Shown: positions 9,286 through 17,560, counted from the first letter of the stretch. The stretch is DNA of 30,000 nt from Prorocentrum cordatum (GCA_963575745.1 CAUYUJ010017923.1:1-30000), one strand, 5' to 3'. Numbers and translations are program-made. Notes: a model not told the origin generated them from the sequence alone.

Positions 9286-9780
9286 GTACTCCGAAGCCTT
9301 CGCGTACAACGCGCCGCACGATATTCAACAGACCCCGCCCCCAAGCCGAACTTGGAAACAAAATACCTTCTGTAACGCCGCGCCAGGGTACTCCGCAGCG
9401 TTCCCGTGCGACGCGCCACCCGATATTCAACGTACTTCCTCCCCAAACCTGACCTGAAACAGTTCTTCTACTCGACCCAATCGGTGTAAAGCACACAACC
9501 CAAGTACTCCACAAGCTTCATGTACACCGCACCACCCGATACTCAACGGGCTTTTCCCCAAGCGTAAACAGTCCTTCTACTCAACTCCCTCCGTGTCCAA
9601 CACAGCACCCAAATACTCCACGGCCTTCGCGTACAACGCGCCACCCGACACTCAACGGGCTTCCTCCCCAAGCCTAACTTGAAAACATCTTATGCTCAAA
9701 TCCCTCCGTGTTCAACGCAACGCTCAGGTACTGCGCAACGTTCGCGTCCAACACCGCACCCGATACTCAACAAGCTCCTT
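9286..9780. repeat. Tandem repeat, unit about 102-116 bp, five copies
   Basis: Units begin GTACTCC or ATACTCC at 9286, 9388, 9504, 9613 and 9728. Each has TTCGCGTACAACGC-like and CCACCCGATAYTCAAC-like blocks, then a C-rich CTCCCCAAGCC block. Unit spacing is 102, 116, 109 and 115 bp. Neither strand stays open across units. Confidence 0.85.
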
Positions 9781-10435
9781 CTTCTTTGGGGTGCGGAAGA
9801 AGACTCCACAGGTCACGATTCTGGTTTTTGGTTCTGGCTCTGGTTATGTCTCCAATTTCTTCTTTTTCGGCTGGTCCCAATGGGCCGAATTCTGGCTTCA
9901 ATTCTGACATCTGTTTTTTTTTCTTCTCCGTCCCGCAAAATCCTCTGGTCACCCGCGTGGTTCCCGTTCTGGTTCCGGTGGTTCTGGTTCCGGTTCCGGT
10001 TCCGGTTTCCTGCTTCTTCTTCCAGCCTGGAAGAAGACCCCGCAGGTCACGATTCTGGTTGTGGTTCTGGTTTCCTTCTTCTTCCAGCCCGGAAGAAGAC
10101 CCCCGTGGTCACGGCTCTGGCTCTGGTTCTGGTTGCGGTTTCCTTCTGCGTCGGGGTGCGGACGAAGACCCCCCAGGTCACAGTTCTGGTTTTGGTTTTG
10201 GTTCCAGCTCTGGTTTGGGTTCCAATTTCTTTCTTCTTTTTCGGTCGGTCACAATCGGCGAGGTTCTGGTTCCGGTTCCGGTTCCGGCTTCCTTCTTCCG
10301 GCCCAGAAGGAGACCCCCGATGGGTCACGGTTTTTGTTATGGTTCCAATTTTGGTTTCTTTCTTCTTCCGGCCCGGGCGAAGACCCACGGTTCTGGTTCC
10401 CGTTCCGGTTCCGGTTCGTGCTCCACTATTTTTCT
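9781..10435. repeat. Hairpin-bearing tandem array with TTCTGG/TTCCGG hexamers
   Basis: About seven irregular units, each with a CTTCTTCC...GGAAGAAG inverted repeat, then GACCCC...GGTCAC, then TTCTGG or TTCCGG hexamers. The two clearest hairpins are 10016-10036 (9-bp stem, 3-nt loop) and 10078-10098 (8-bp stem, 5-nt loop). Open frames through it (RRP, FWFWF, GSGSGS patterns) are repeat translations. Confidence 0.8.
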
Positions 10436-10589
10436 ACAGGAGCGACTCCTCGCGGCTTTGGTTTTGGTTATGGTTCCGGTTCTGGCCTCGGTTTGGGTTT
10501 GTCTTCTTCGGGCGCTCTTTGGTTCTGGCCCCCGAAACCACCACCACACCCACTCCCTTTTCCAGATCAATCCGCCGATCCAGTCGGCG

Positions 10590-10735
10590 TGTGTGAGGCG
10601 TTCTTCCGTCGTCGTCGGCGTCGTCGGCGTCGTCGTCGTCGCCGTCGCCGTCGTGGCCATCGGCGAGGCCGTGGCCGTGGCCGTCGCCGTCGTCCTCGAA
10701 TTCGCCGTTGCCGTCGCCGCCGCCGCCGTCGCCAC
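10590..10735. repeat. GTC/GCC trinucleotide repeat
   Basis: GTCGTCGGC and GTGGCCGTC triplet variants giving Val/Ala/Gly or Arg runs according to frame. Confidence 0.9.
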
Positions 10736-10959
10736 TCTCCCCCTTTGCATGGGCCCTTCCCCTCCGGCGATCCAGCCGGACGGAAATGGAGCAACGCAGT
10801 ACTCACAATTCCAGGGGACGTCCCTTCCGTTAGATTCTTTCCCCCCCCCCGGGTGGGAGGGGGTCCCGGGCGGAATCCAGGGTGCGATCCCGGGGGGGGA
10901 ACCCGCGGGGGTCCTCGGGACGGGTTCCGGGGGGGGAGAGGGAGCGGTCATAGAGGGCC

Positions 10960-11125
10960 CCAGGACGGACCAAGAGGACCCCCCCAAGAGGCCCAGGCCC
11001 CAGAAGCCGCCCAAAGGCCCCAGGAGACCCCCCCCAAAAAAACCCAAGAGGCTCCCAAGGGGCCCCAAACCTGCCCCCAAGAGGCACCCGAGAGCGCTCC
11101 GAAGAGACCACAAGAACCATCCTTG
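10960..11125. repeat. Decamer quasi-repeat, CCCAAGAGG type
   Basis: Repeated CCCAAGAGGC-like words at roughly 10-11 bp spacing, mixed with C runs. Same family as 11424-11790 and 28550-28935. Confidence 0.6.
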
Positions 11126-11177
11126 AAAACTCCGACTCGCAAGCCAGGCGCGGTGGCGGGATGGGCCACAGGGCATT

Positions 11178-11194
11178 ACATACATACATTTGTA

Positions 11195-11233
<39 letters not shown>

Positions 11234-11300
11234 AGAGAGAGAGAGAGAGAGAGAGAGAAAAAAAAAAAAAAGAGAAAGAGAAAGAGAGAGAGAGAGAGAG
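11178..11300. repeat. (TA)n, (GA)n and A-rich simple repeat
   Basis: CATACATACATTTGTATGTG, then about 30 bp of TA, then GA runs interrupted by about 14 A residues. This AT-rich island contrasts with the GC-rich surroundings. Confidence 0.9.
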
Positions 11301-11423
11301 ATCCCACAAGCCTGTTGGGCAAAGGTGGTCTAGCAATTTCTGTCTTTCCTATTCAAAAAAAAAAACTTGCCTTCTGGGAGGTTTACCTCCCCCCCTCCTT
11401 GAGATTTTTGGGGGCTCGCCATC

Positions 11424-11790
11424 GGTCAAGGCGCCCAAGATGGTTCCAGGAGGGCCTCCGACGCTCCAATATGCCATCCAAGATGACTCCATATAGCCGA
11501 CGATACTTCAAGATACATTCCGACATACCGCCAAGAGGCCCGACAAGGGCCACAATACCCTTCCAGGTGCTCTCGGAGCTCCCTCAGGACCCCTGTCAAG
11601 AGGCCAACATCCTTTGTTGTTTTTAATGGACTGTCAATGATGTTCGCCTCCTCGTTGTTTTCGCTTCCGATGTGCTCTTGAGGACTCAAGATGGCCTCAA
11701 TATGGCCCGAGAAAGGCCCAAGAGGGGCCCCAGACGGCCCCAAGAGCGCCCAAGAACGCCCCAAGAGGGCCCCAAGAGCGCCACAGGATG
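11424..11790. repeat. Dispersed decamer-array repeat, copy A
   Basis: Matches 28550-28935 in order: CCAAGATGG and CCAGRAGGGCCTC words, then a non-repetitive core (about 11595-11690) containing CCAACATC, TCAATGATGTT, GCCT and TTCGCTTCCGATG, then another CCCAAGAG run. The conserved core inside a degenerate array shows that the two loci share one ancestor. Confidence 0.75.
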
Positions 11791-11847
11791 GGGCCAACAT
11801 CTAGCTGTCGGCGCTTCATGTAGCGAGAAGGAAGGCACTTGTGAGGA

Positions 11848-11960
11848 GAGCACTTGGGACGGAAGGGTGTCTTGCATCATCGTTACTGCATATTGGGTGT
11901 ACTCTGGTTCTCCTCTTTTTCCTCGAGATCTTGCTCCTGTTCCTCCCTTTTCCTTCTCCT
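11848..11960. repeat. Dispersed repeat pair, copy 1 (partner at 18797-18895)
   Basis: Shares ACTTGGGACGG, then AGGGT, TTGCA, GCAT, TTGG, TTTACTCT-like blocks, AGATC and TGCT with 18797-18895, about 95 bp. Both copies run directly into a pyrimidine-rich microsatellite. Confidence 0.6.
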
Positions 11961-11989
11961 CCCTCCTTCTCCTTCTCCTCTCTTCAGGT

Positions 11990-12235
11990 CGCACGCGGCA
12001 CATGCGTGGCCCAATCAGTGCAGCGGGGGCCTTCTTATTACAGTACGGGTGGCAACCTCATAGCCCTGCTCAGTGGCAGCGGAGCGACGGAGAGACCGAC
12101 GATCCGCAAGCCAAGACCATCGAGTGAAGGTTCCCCGATGAGCAGATGACAGGCACCGAAGACCTGACAGACATCCCGGCTGATCCGACGCAGTCCATTT
12201 GCGCGTAGTCATGGCGGACAGATGTTTAGCGTTAT
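11990..12235. other. Unique sequence, nothing recognised
   Basis: Non-repetitive sequence between a CT-rich tract and a truncated TIR element. No supported coding frame. Confidence 0.4.
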
Positions 12236-12240
12236 GCTTG

Positions 12241-12306
12241 GGCCGGGCATGTCCCCCTACAGGCGGATTTTGGGCGAACAATTATTCAAACATACCCCAA
12301 AAGACA
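12241..12306. mobile_element. Short TIR element, truncated copy (left half only)
   Basis: GGCCGGGCATGTCCCCCTAC followed by AGGCGGATTTTGGGCGAA matches the left end of the elements at 8213 and 16713. The right half is missing. Confidence 0.6.
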
Positions 12307-12340
12307 ATGCACGCGCAAATCGCATCGCTATTTGTACACT

Positions 12341-12540
12341 ACCCACTTGCCCACTTGCCCTACTTGCTGCACGCGCGCCCTTTGCCCCACTTGCCCCACT
12401 CGCCACACTTGCCCCGCCTGCCCCGCTTGCCCCACTTGCCCCACTTGCCCCGCTTTCCCCGCCTGCCCCACTCGACCCATTCGCTCGGCCTTACAATGCT
12501 CACGCGAACAAAGCAAGTGGCCAAGTGGGGCAGGTGGGAT
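12341..12540. repeat. Nonamer array TTGCCCCAC with inverted partner
   Basis: 12382-12471 is ten consecutive 9-bp units (TTGCCCCAC with TTGCCCCGC and CTGCCCCGC variants), preceded by a looser array. The complementary sequence CAAGTGGGGCAGGTGGG lies at about 12522-12538, allowing a large hairpin. Because 9 is three codons, all six frames tend to stay open. Confidence 0.85.
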
Positions 12541-12950
12541 TGGACGCGGAACCCCTCTGCGCGACCGCTCGGTCGAGCTATGGCAAGCCAAAAACGCCGC
12601 CTGCAAGCAATCCATCCCCCCCCTGGCGAGCCGGACAGCCGCGCGGGAACCGCCAATGACAAAAAACGCTTTCTTGCAGATGGCGGTTGCCGGGACGAAC
12701 GGCGCGCGTCACCCGCGATCTCGCGCGCGCTTTTCGGCAAGACCCCGCCGGTCGGAACTCAATTGGCAAGGCGATCTGGCGCGCCCGGCGCGCGCGAGCA
12801 TGCACGGCAGCTGGTTGCGCGCAGGAGCAACGCCCTTGGCAACGACAGCCCAGGCTCGCGCTGGAGCCCAAACGCGGATGTGCCGCGCCTGTCGGTCGGC
12901 GCCCTAACGCCCGCGGCAGCCGCGCGACCGCGCGACCCGTGGCAGCCTGC
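12541..12950. other. GC-rich sequence downstream of the minus-strand gene
   Basis: Rich in GGCGCGC and CGCGCG words. Overlapping open frames exist on both strands but none has a recognisable motif. It is most simply the 3' flank of the minus-strand coding region that stops at 12953. Confidence 0.35.
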
Positions 12951-12952
12951 CA

Positions 12953-14518
12953 TCACGCGTCGAAGTTGTCGGCGCTGAGTCGCAGCTGCTCCGCCGCCTC
13001 CCTCGACTGCGGATCGTTCTGGATCGCGGCCCAAGTCCTCTTCTTGAGGCGGATCACGGACCAGCCGCCCTTCCTCTGCTTCTTGGCCAGGGGCTCCGCG
13101 CCGCCCTCGGACGCCGAGGGGCCGCCGCCCTGCTGCACGAAGGCCGCGAGGTTGACGTTGCGCAGAGCTACGAGGGCATTCTTCAAGGCTTGCGACGCCC
13201 CGGTGATCTCCCTGTTCTTCAACACCGCCTTCATGGCAACGCGCATCTTGTCGGTCGACTCCACCGCGCGCCCGGGCCGCTTCAGCGCGGCGCGCTTCAA
13301 CCACTCCTCCTTGGTCAGGGACGCCTCGAACTGCCGAATCGTCATCCCGGAGCCCTCGGGCGGCGGGCCGCCGCCTGCGCCAGAGGGCGGCGGCCGCCGC
13401 CGCCGCCGTTGCCGCTCGTCGGCGCCAGCGCCGCCCGAGAGATGTGGAACCCGCGGTGGATGTGGATCTGGCGCGTCCAGCTGTTGTCTTGGGCACAAAC
13501 GCCTGGCAGTACACCGCGCGCCGCGGCCATCACGTGGACATTGTAGCAGGGCCGGGCGAGCTGATCTGCTCCTCCTGGGATCGAGGTCAGGGATGCGCAG
13601 TGCTGCGCCGACCGCATTACCACGTTAGCGCGGCGGCTGATGTCCGTCTCGCCGAAGAGGAGCTTCTGCGCCCAGTTCTTGTCCACGTCCGGGGTCTCCG
13701 CGAGGAAATCCTTCGTGGCCTGCAGCGCGGCGGACAGCTCGCGAAGCCGTCGGGCAAGTGGCGCTCAGCGCGCGGCTCTGCGAAGCGGCCCATCCACGCG
13801 CAGTGGCTGCGCGAGAACTCCTGGGGGGGCGCGCCGAGGCCGAGGCCCGAGGTCGCCAAGAACCAGATCTGAAGTTTCTGTTGGCGGCGGTCCGCAAAGG
13901 CCACGAGGCCCCCCCCCACCCCCAGGCCCCGGGATCTCCTGGAACGGTTCGGAGGCCACTCCGCGGGCCTCTCCCAGGACCAAGCGGCACTGAGGCCTCT
14001 GACAGGACTTCTGAAACCTCTCCGAAGGCTACGAGGCATCTCCCCAGACATCCCTGAACTCCTAGGAGGAAGCGCAGACCTGCGACGCGTCGTTCTCGGC
14101 GCTGGGGACGAAGAGCATGCTGAAGCGCTTTGCGGAGCCGGTATCGTTGGGCCTCGACCCGGTGGAAGTACGAGTAGTAATCGAGCGACATGCTGCCCTG
14201 GGCCGTGACGCTCGTGCCCCGCTCGCAGTTGACAAACTTCAGCATGGTGGCTCTGCTGACGTGCTTGTGCTCACGTCAGTCGCGGTGTCCTCGAATGTCT
14301 TCGTCCTCATATCAATCTTCATGGTCGTGGAGAGGCCCGGGTTTGTCACAGCCGTGTCGCTGTACGGCATCTGTGACGTCCGACGTTCGTCCCCCGTCGT
14401 GGCCGGTATGCCGCCGAAACACCATGATGCGGAGCACCACCTGCCAAAGGCAGCTGGGATTGATGAACCATGTGACGGACATTCCTCCAACGTGCTCACA
14501 GAGAATCCGCGCCCCCAA
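12953..14518 (-). pseudogene. Unrecognised host protein gene, two exon groups, with several one-base frame breaks
   Basis: I do not recognise this protein. Reading the minus strand, coding-like segments with strong third-position G/C run from about 14518 (first ATG at 14482, MSVTWFINPS) to TGA at 12953-12955. Landmarks are IMVFRRHTGHDGG, MPYSDTAVTNPG, MKIDMRTKTFEDTATD, MLKFVNCERGTSV, MSLDYYSYFHRVEA, SAKRFSMLFVPSAENDASQ, EFSRSHCAWMGRFAEPRAE, DKNWAQKLLFGETDISRR and a Lys-rich C terminus (PLAKKQRKGGWSVIRLKKR, ending SADNFDA). The frame changes by single bases near 14373, 14273, 14151, 13741 and about 13400 (a GGC run). A GT-AG intron (14079 down to 13821) joins two segments in phase. Either a young pseudogene or an intact gene with sequence errors. 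Confidence 0.5.
13821..14079 (-). other. Spliceosomal intron (predicted), 259 nt, carrying a decamer array
   Basis: On the minus strand the donor is TCGCAG|GTCTGC and the acceptor is CCCCCCCAG|GAGTTC. Both flanking exon ends are in phase 0 (SAENDASQ to EFSRSHC), and third-position G/C bias is strong on both sides and lost inside. The plus-strand sequence 13894-14063 scans as CTnnGAGGC-type units of about 10 bp, like the arrays elsewhere in the window. Confidence 0.55.
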
Positions 14519-14555
14519 CTATGGCCCAGTATTTGCTGCAGATGCGGGAGCGGGG

Positions 14556-14750
14556 TGAAGGGGCGGGGGGAAGGAGAACGAGGGAGGAGGAGGGGGAGAG
14601 TCCGATCACAAGGTCATGAGGGAGGAGGGCGGTGGCAGGAGGGAGGGAAGAAAAACGAGAGAGGGAGGAAGGACGAGGGACGAGGGACGAGGAAGGAGAA
14701 AGGAGGAAGAAGAGGAGGAGGAAGATGACGAGGAGGAGGAACCGGGAGTA
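14556..14750. repeat. Purine-rich GGGA/GGA simple sequence
   Basis: Almost uninterrupted purines with GGGAGGA and GACGAGG words; no gene. Confidence 0.85.
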
Positions 14751-14755
14751 GGAGG

Positions 14756-14900
14756 GGTCCAAGACGGCCTCTGAGACCCAGAAGTGAACCCAAGAGGATT
14801 CCGAGAAGACCCTAGGAGGGCCCAAGAGAGGGAACTAAGATTCCTAGGCAAGCCATCTCCCGCAGGATGGCCCACAAGAGGCCCCCAAGCGGTCCGTCTC
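14756..14900. repeat. Decamer quasi-repeat fragment
   Basis: TCCAAGACGGCCTC, CCCAAGAGG and CCCAAGAG words, recalling the arrays at 11.4 and 28.6 kb. Confidence 0.45.
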
Positions 14901-14951
14901 CTCGAGCCGCGGCCTTCGGCGGCCCTCGCGTGGCTCGGACGGCCTTCGGAG

Positions 14952-15090
14952 GCCTCCTCTTCATCGTCGTCGTCGTAGTCGTCGTCGTCGTCGTCGTCGT
15001 CCTCGTCGTCCTCCTCCTCCTCCTCCTCCTCGTCCTCCTCCTTCTCCCCCCCCCCCCTCTTGCTCCTTCCCCTCTTCCTCCTCCTCGGCA
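14952..15090. repeat. (GTC)n then (CTC)n microsatellite
   Basis: GTC triplets grade to CTC, then a short C run and CTTCC blocks. A G-rich tract of opposite strand sense follows at about 15113-15175. Confidence 0.9.
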
Positions 15091-15297
15091 ATAGGAGGGA
15101 GCAGCAGTCATGACGGAAGGGGGGGGGGAGGACGAAGGGTGGAGGAGGCAGGGGGGGGGAGAAGAGGAGGGGACGTTCGAGGCGGAGGCAATCGCCGATC
15201 GTCCCGGCGACCGCCTCCTTCAGGAAATCCCATGTGTTTGCTCCTGGCGGCCCTCGCGCGGTGGAGGAAGGTCGGGTCTCTTCAGTCCCGCCTGTCT

Positions 15298-15482
15298 CAC
15301 TTGCCCCACTTGCCCCACGCACCCCACTCACCCAGGTACTTGCTCTTCGATCCTCCTCCTCCTCCTCCTCGATTTACCTCGCTCCTCCTCCTCCTCCTCC
15401 TCCTCCTCCTCCTCCTCCTCCTCCTCACCCAGGTACTTGCTCACTCGCTACATTCGCCCAAGTGGGGCAAGTGGGGCAAGTG
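15298..15482. repeat. Foldback: 21-bp perfect inverted repeat of the CTTGCCCCA nonamer
   Basis: CACTTGCCCCACTTGCCCC begins the left arm (15298-15318), and its exact reverse complement is the right arm (15462-15482). The right side continues in nonamer variants to about 15535. The loop holds a TCC block (15346-15424) bracketed by an 18-bp direct repeat, TCACCCAGGTACTTGCTC, at 15328-15345 and 15425-15442. The nonamer is the one tandemly repeated at 12382-12471. Confidence 0.85.
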
Positions 15483-15599
15483 GGGGCGAGCGGGGCAAGC
15501 GGGGCAAGCGGGGCGAGCAGTTAGGGCAAGTGGGCTGCACTCCAAACAGCGAATACGAGCTGCAGGTGCAGTGCCAATAGACAGAAGCAAACATGCCCA

Positions 15600-15716
15600 A
15601 CAAATCGTCCACATACTATGTTTTAACTATCTTTGAATGTCCCTCCTCCTCCTCCTCCTCCTCCTTCCTTTTTGATCCTCCTCCTCCTCCTCCTCCTCCT
15701 CCTCCTCGATTTACCG
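15600..15716. repeat. Right half of the short TIR element fused to (TCC)n
   Basis: AAATCGTCC, then TTTGAATGTCCCTCC (15603-15647) matches the right half of the 8213 element. It then runs into TCC tracts and GATCC(TCC)nTCGATTTACC, the same microsatellite flanks as at 15348-15380. Confidence 0.55.
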
Positions 15717-15850
15717 CTATGCAGGGGAGGGCGTGGGCGGCGGGATGGGCCGCACGTCCCAGCGCTCCCTGCTCGAGCGCCTGCCAGGGAGACCCCATAG
15801 GGGCCCGCCCTGGGCAGAGACGACGCTGGCCACTGCTGAAGGGGCCCTGG

Positions 15851-15936
15851 GACACGCAAATAAGCAGACACAAATAACAGGATTCCCCATATTTTCACAT
15901 ATTTGCTGGGATTTTGTCTTCCCCCCCACTTCCCTT
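15851..15936. repeat. Dispersed repeat pair, copy 1 (partner at 25179-25267)
   Basis: Shares GACACRC, CACAAAT, ACAGGATTC, CCAT, TTTTC, CTGGG and CTTCCCCCCCACTTCCC, in order, with 25179-25267. Confidence 0.65.
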
Positions 15937-15989
15937 AGTTTCACATGCTTTCCTGGGGATCGACGGTTCATTGTGTCTGTGTGTGTTTT

Positions 15990-16460
15990 CCCCTCCTGAG
16001 TTGCAGTCGGAGGCACTCTGCCCGTGGCCAGGTTCGAGGTCAGCGATCCTGACCATCAGCTGCCCGCGCGCTGTCTGGATCAAGGTGAGAGGTCAATCGA
16101 GACACCCCTCCAGCGATGGTGGACATGTCGCTGGAACGCAGGCAGCAGAGCATGCAGCGACTCCGACGTTTGCGCGGCCGAGGCGCTCGCACAGCACGAG
16201 CGGTAGGAGTGTTTCTGGTATCGAGGACTGCTGATTACCGTCGTCGTGGACAGTGCTGACGCCACCAAGTGGACGCGGTTGGGTGGTTCTTCGGTTCAGA
16301 GTGCAGTGATGGGGAGGAGGACGGTGGGTCAGCACCTTGGCAACGGGGTCCTCTTGAGCGCCCCTACTCATCTGCGGGGATGCGTCAGGAGGCCCGGACA
16401 CTCACGTCCCAATTTACGACGAGCCGGTATTGCGCTCACGCTCACCATCGCCGAGCCACC
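15990..16460. other. Unique sequence with weak, unresolved coding signal
   Basis: Exon-like stretches exist on both strands at 16020-16080 (plus: RFEVSDPDHQLPARCLDQ before a GTGAGA donor-like site; minus: IQTARGQLMVRIADLEPG). I cannot decide the strand and do not recognise either product. Confidence 0.25.
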
Positions 16461-16464
16461 AGTG

Positions 16465-16578
16465 CAGCTAGGCCGTGGAGGACGGAGCCCAGTCCACGGC
16501 CGTCGACGGAAAGTCGACCGAGGAGGGCTACTCAGCAGCATTCGAAAGTGTTTTGAGGTTGACACTGGGGAAAAGGAA
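16465..16578 (+). CDS. Possible single exon, unrecognised
   Basis: A short frame starting after a TAG (GTGCAGCTAG then GCCGTGGAGG) reads AQSTAVDGKSTEEGY and SAAFESVLRLTLGKRK, and ends at a GT in AAAGGTACCG. The flanking AG and GT would make a 114-bp exon. Third-position bias is only moderate and no partner exon was found. Low confidence. Confidence 0.22.
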
Positions 16579-16605
16579 AGGTACCGATACCGCTACTCCC
16601 CGGAC

Positions 16606-16668
16606 CTCTCCCGGGGTGCATTCTGACCAGAATTTCGAGGCGAATGCAGCGGTGGCGACGAGGACCTC
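16606..16668. repeat. Dispersed repeat, copy 1 (partner at 23297-23357)
   Basis: CTCCCGGGGTGCATTCTGACC and AGAATTTCG, GAATGCAGC and GTGGCGACGAGG match 23297-23357 closely. A second shared block, GGTATGGGTACCTGTTCCTCC-like, lies at about 16877-16897, beyond the inserted TIR element, and at 23373-23393. Confidence 0.7.
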
Positions 16669-16711
16669 CCAGGAGGCCCAAAGAGAGGAAAACGGGAGAA
16701 GGGTAGAGCTA

Positions 16712-16867
16712 AGTCGGGCGTGTCCCCCTACCGGGGGATTTTGGGCGAAAAATAGAAAATGGTTAAAAAATACCCCTGGAATGGTCAAATCTAGTGGAAA
16801 AAGTCGTCCCCTGACGATTTTTTAACGATTTTTCGGATATTCCTCGTGTAGAGGGATAGGCCCGACT
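16712..16867. mobile_element. Short TIR element (MITE-like), best copy
   Basis: Left terminus GTCGGGCGTGTCCCCCTAC (16713-16731) matches the reverse complement of the right terminus (16848-16866) at 16 of 19 positions. The interior is AT-rich with GACGATTTTTTAACGATTTTT. A TA lies on each outer side (16710-16711 and 16867-16868), compatible with a TA target duplication. No coding capacity; mobilisation in trans is inferred. Confidence 0.65.
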
Positions 16868-17072
16868 AGAGGGTAGAGGTATGGGTACCTGTTCCTCCTG
16901 TGAGACACGAGGACCGCTGGCGTAAGTCACCGACAACAGAGCGGCCCAAGTTGGCTTCGCCAAGCGGGTCTAGGCACGACCTGGGGGGGCTGCCTCGGAG
17001 GCCGACCCGTGGGGCTCCACCGGCGTCGCCTCGTCAAGGAGGGCGTGGCGCGGCCACTGGTCATGTCCATGC

Positions 17073-17233
17073 GATGGGCCTGTTTTCCACCACCACCACC
17101 ACCATAAGTTGAAGGGGGGAAGAAGGAGGAGGACGAGGAGGAGGAGGAGGAGGAGGAGGAGGAGGAGGACCCCCTCCCCCTCCAACTGATGGTGATGGTG
17201 GTGGTGGTGGTGGTGGTGGAAAACAGGCCCATC
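17073..17233. repeat. Foldback element with GGA loop and CCA/GGT arms
   Basis: The left arm GATGGGCCTGTTTTCCACC (17073-17091), continuing in CCA triplets to CAT, is mirrored by GGTGGAAAACAGGCCCATC ending at 17233. Inside the arms, AAGTTGAAGGGGGG pairs with CCCCCTCCAACT. The loop is a GGA microsatellite (about 17116-17170). Total 161 bp. Confidence 0.85.
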
Positions 17234-17239
17234 ATCATG

Positions 17240-17560
17240 AAGTCGCACTTGACGGAAAGCGAGTCTCTGCAAAAAGGATGTGCTGCATGGATGCATCAGG
17301 GTGACAAGCGCGAGGGCCTCCTGGCAGGCGAGGTTCACACGCAGTTCCGTGCCTCTGAGGCCGATGGGTGGACAAAAAACGGTTCTCCCCTCATCCCGCC
17401 CGCCCCGGCCACGGTGGCCCACTTCTGCACGCGGTTTGCGGTGATAGAAGAGGACCGCCCGTGCACTGCTTGTGAAAATGGTCCGCGACGAATGAAAGTG
17501 TTTGTGAGCGCAAAGCAAAACTGTCCTGTGCAAAAAGAGTTGTTCATATGCAAGTTTTTT
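17240..17560 (+). CDS. Possible coding segment, unrecognised
   Basis: From ATG at 17240, just after the foldback, one frame reads MKSHLTESESLQKGC, then EGLLAGEVHTQFRASEADG, HFCTRFAVIEEDRPCTAC and RRMKVFVSAKQNC. It stays open into an AT-rich stretch (17540-17710) that resembles a 3' end. Third-position bias is modest and the opposite strand is also open, so this may be non-coding. Confidence 0.22.

Noticed and set aside
12328-12659. Leu-Pro-His and Gly-Gln-Val repeat proteins
   Set aside because: The nonamer array is three codons long and stays open by arithmetic, not selection.
12541-12950. Bacterial insert, because of the very high GC and CGCGCG content
   Set aside because: No prokaryotic gene, ribosome-binding site or operon structure, and composition grades into the neighbouring host coding region.
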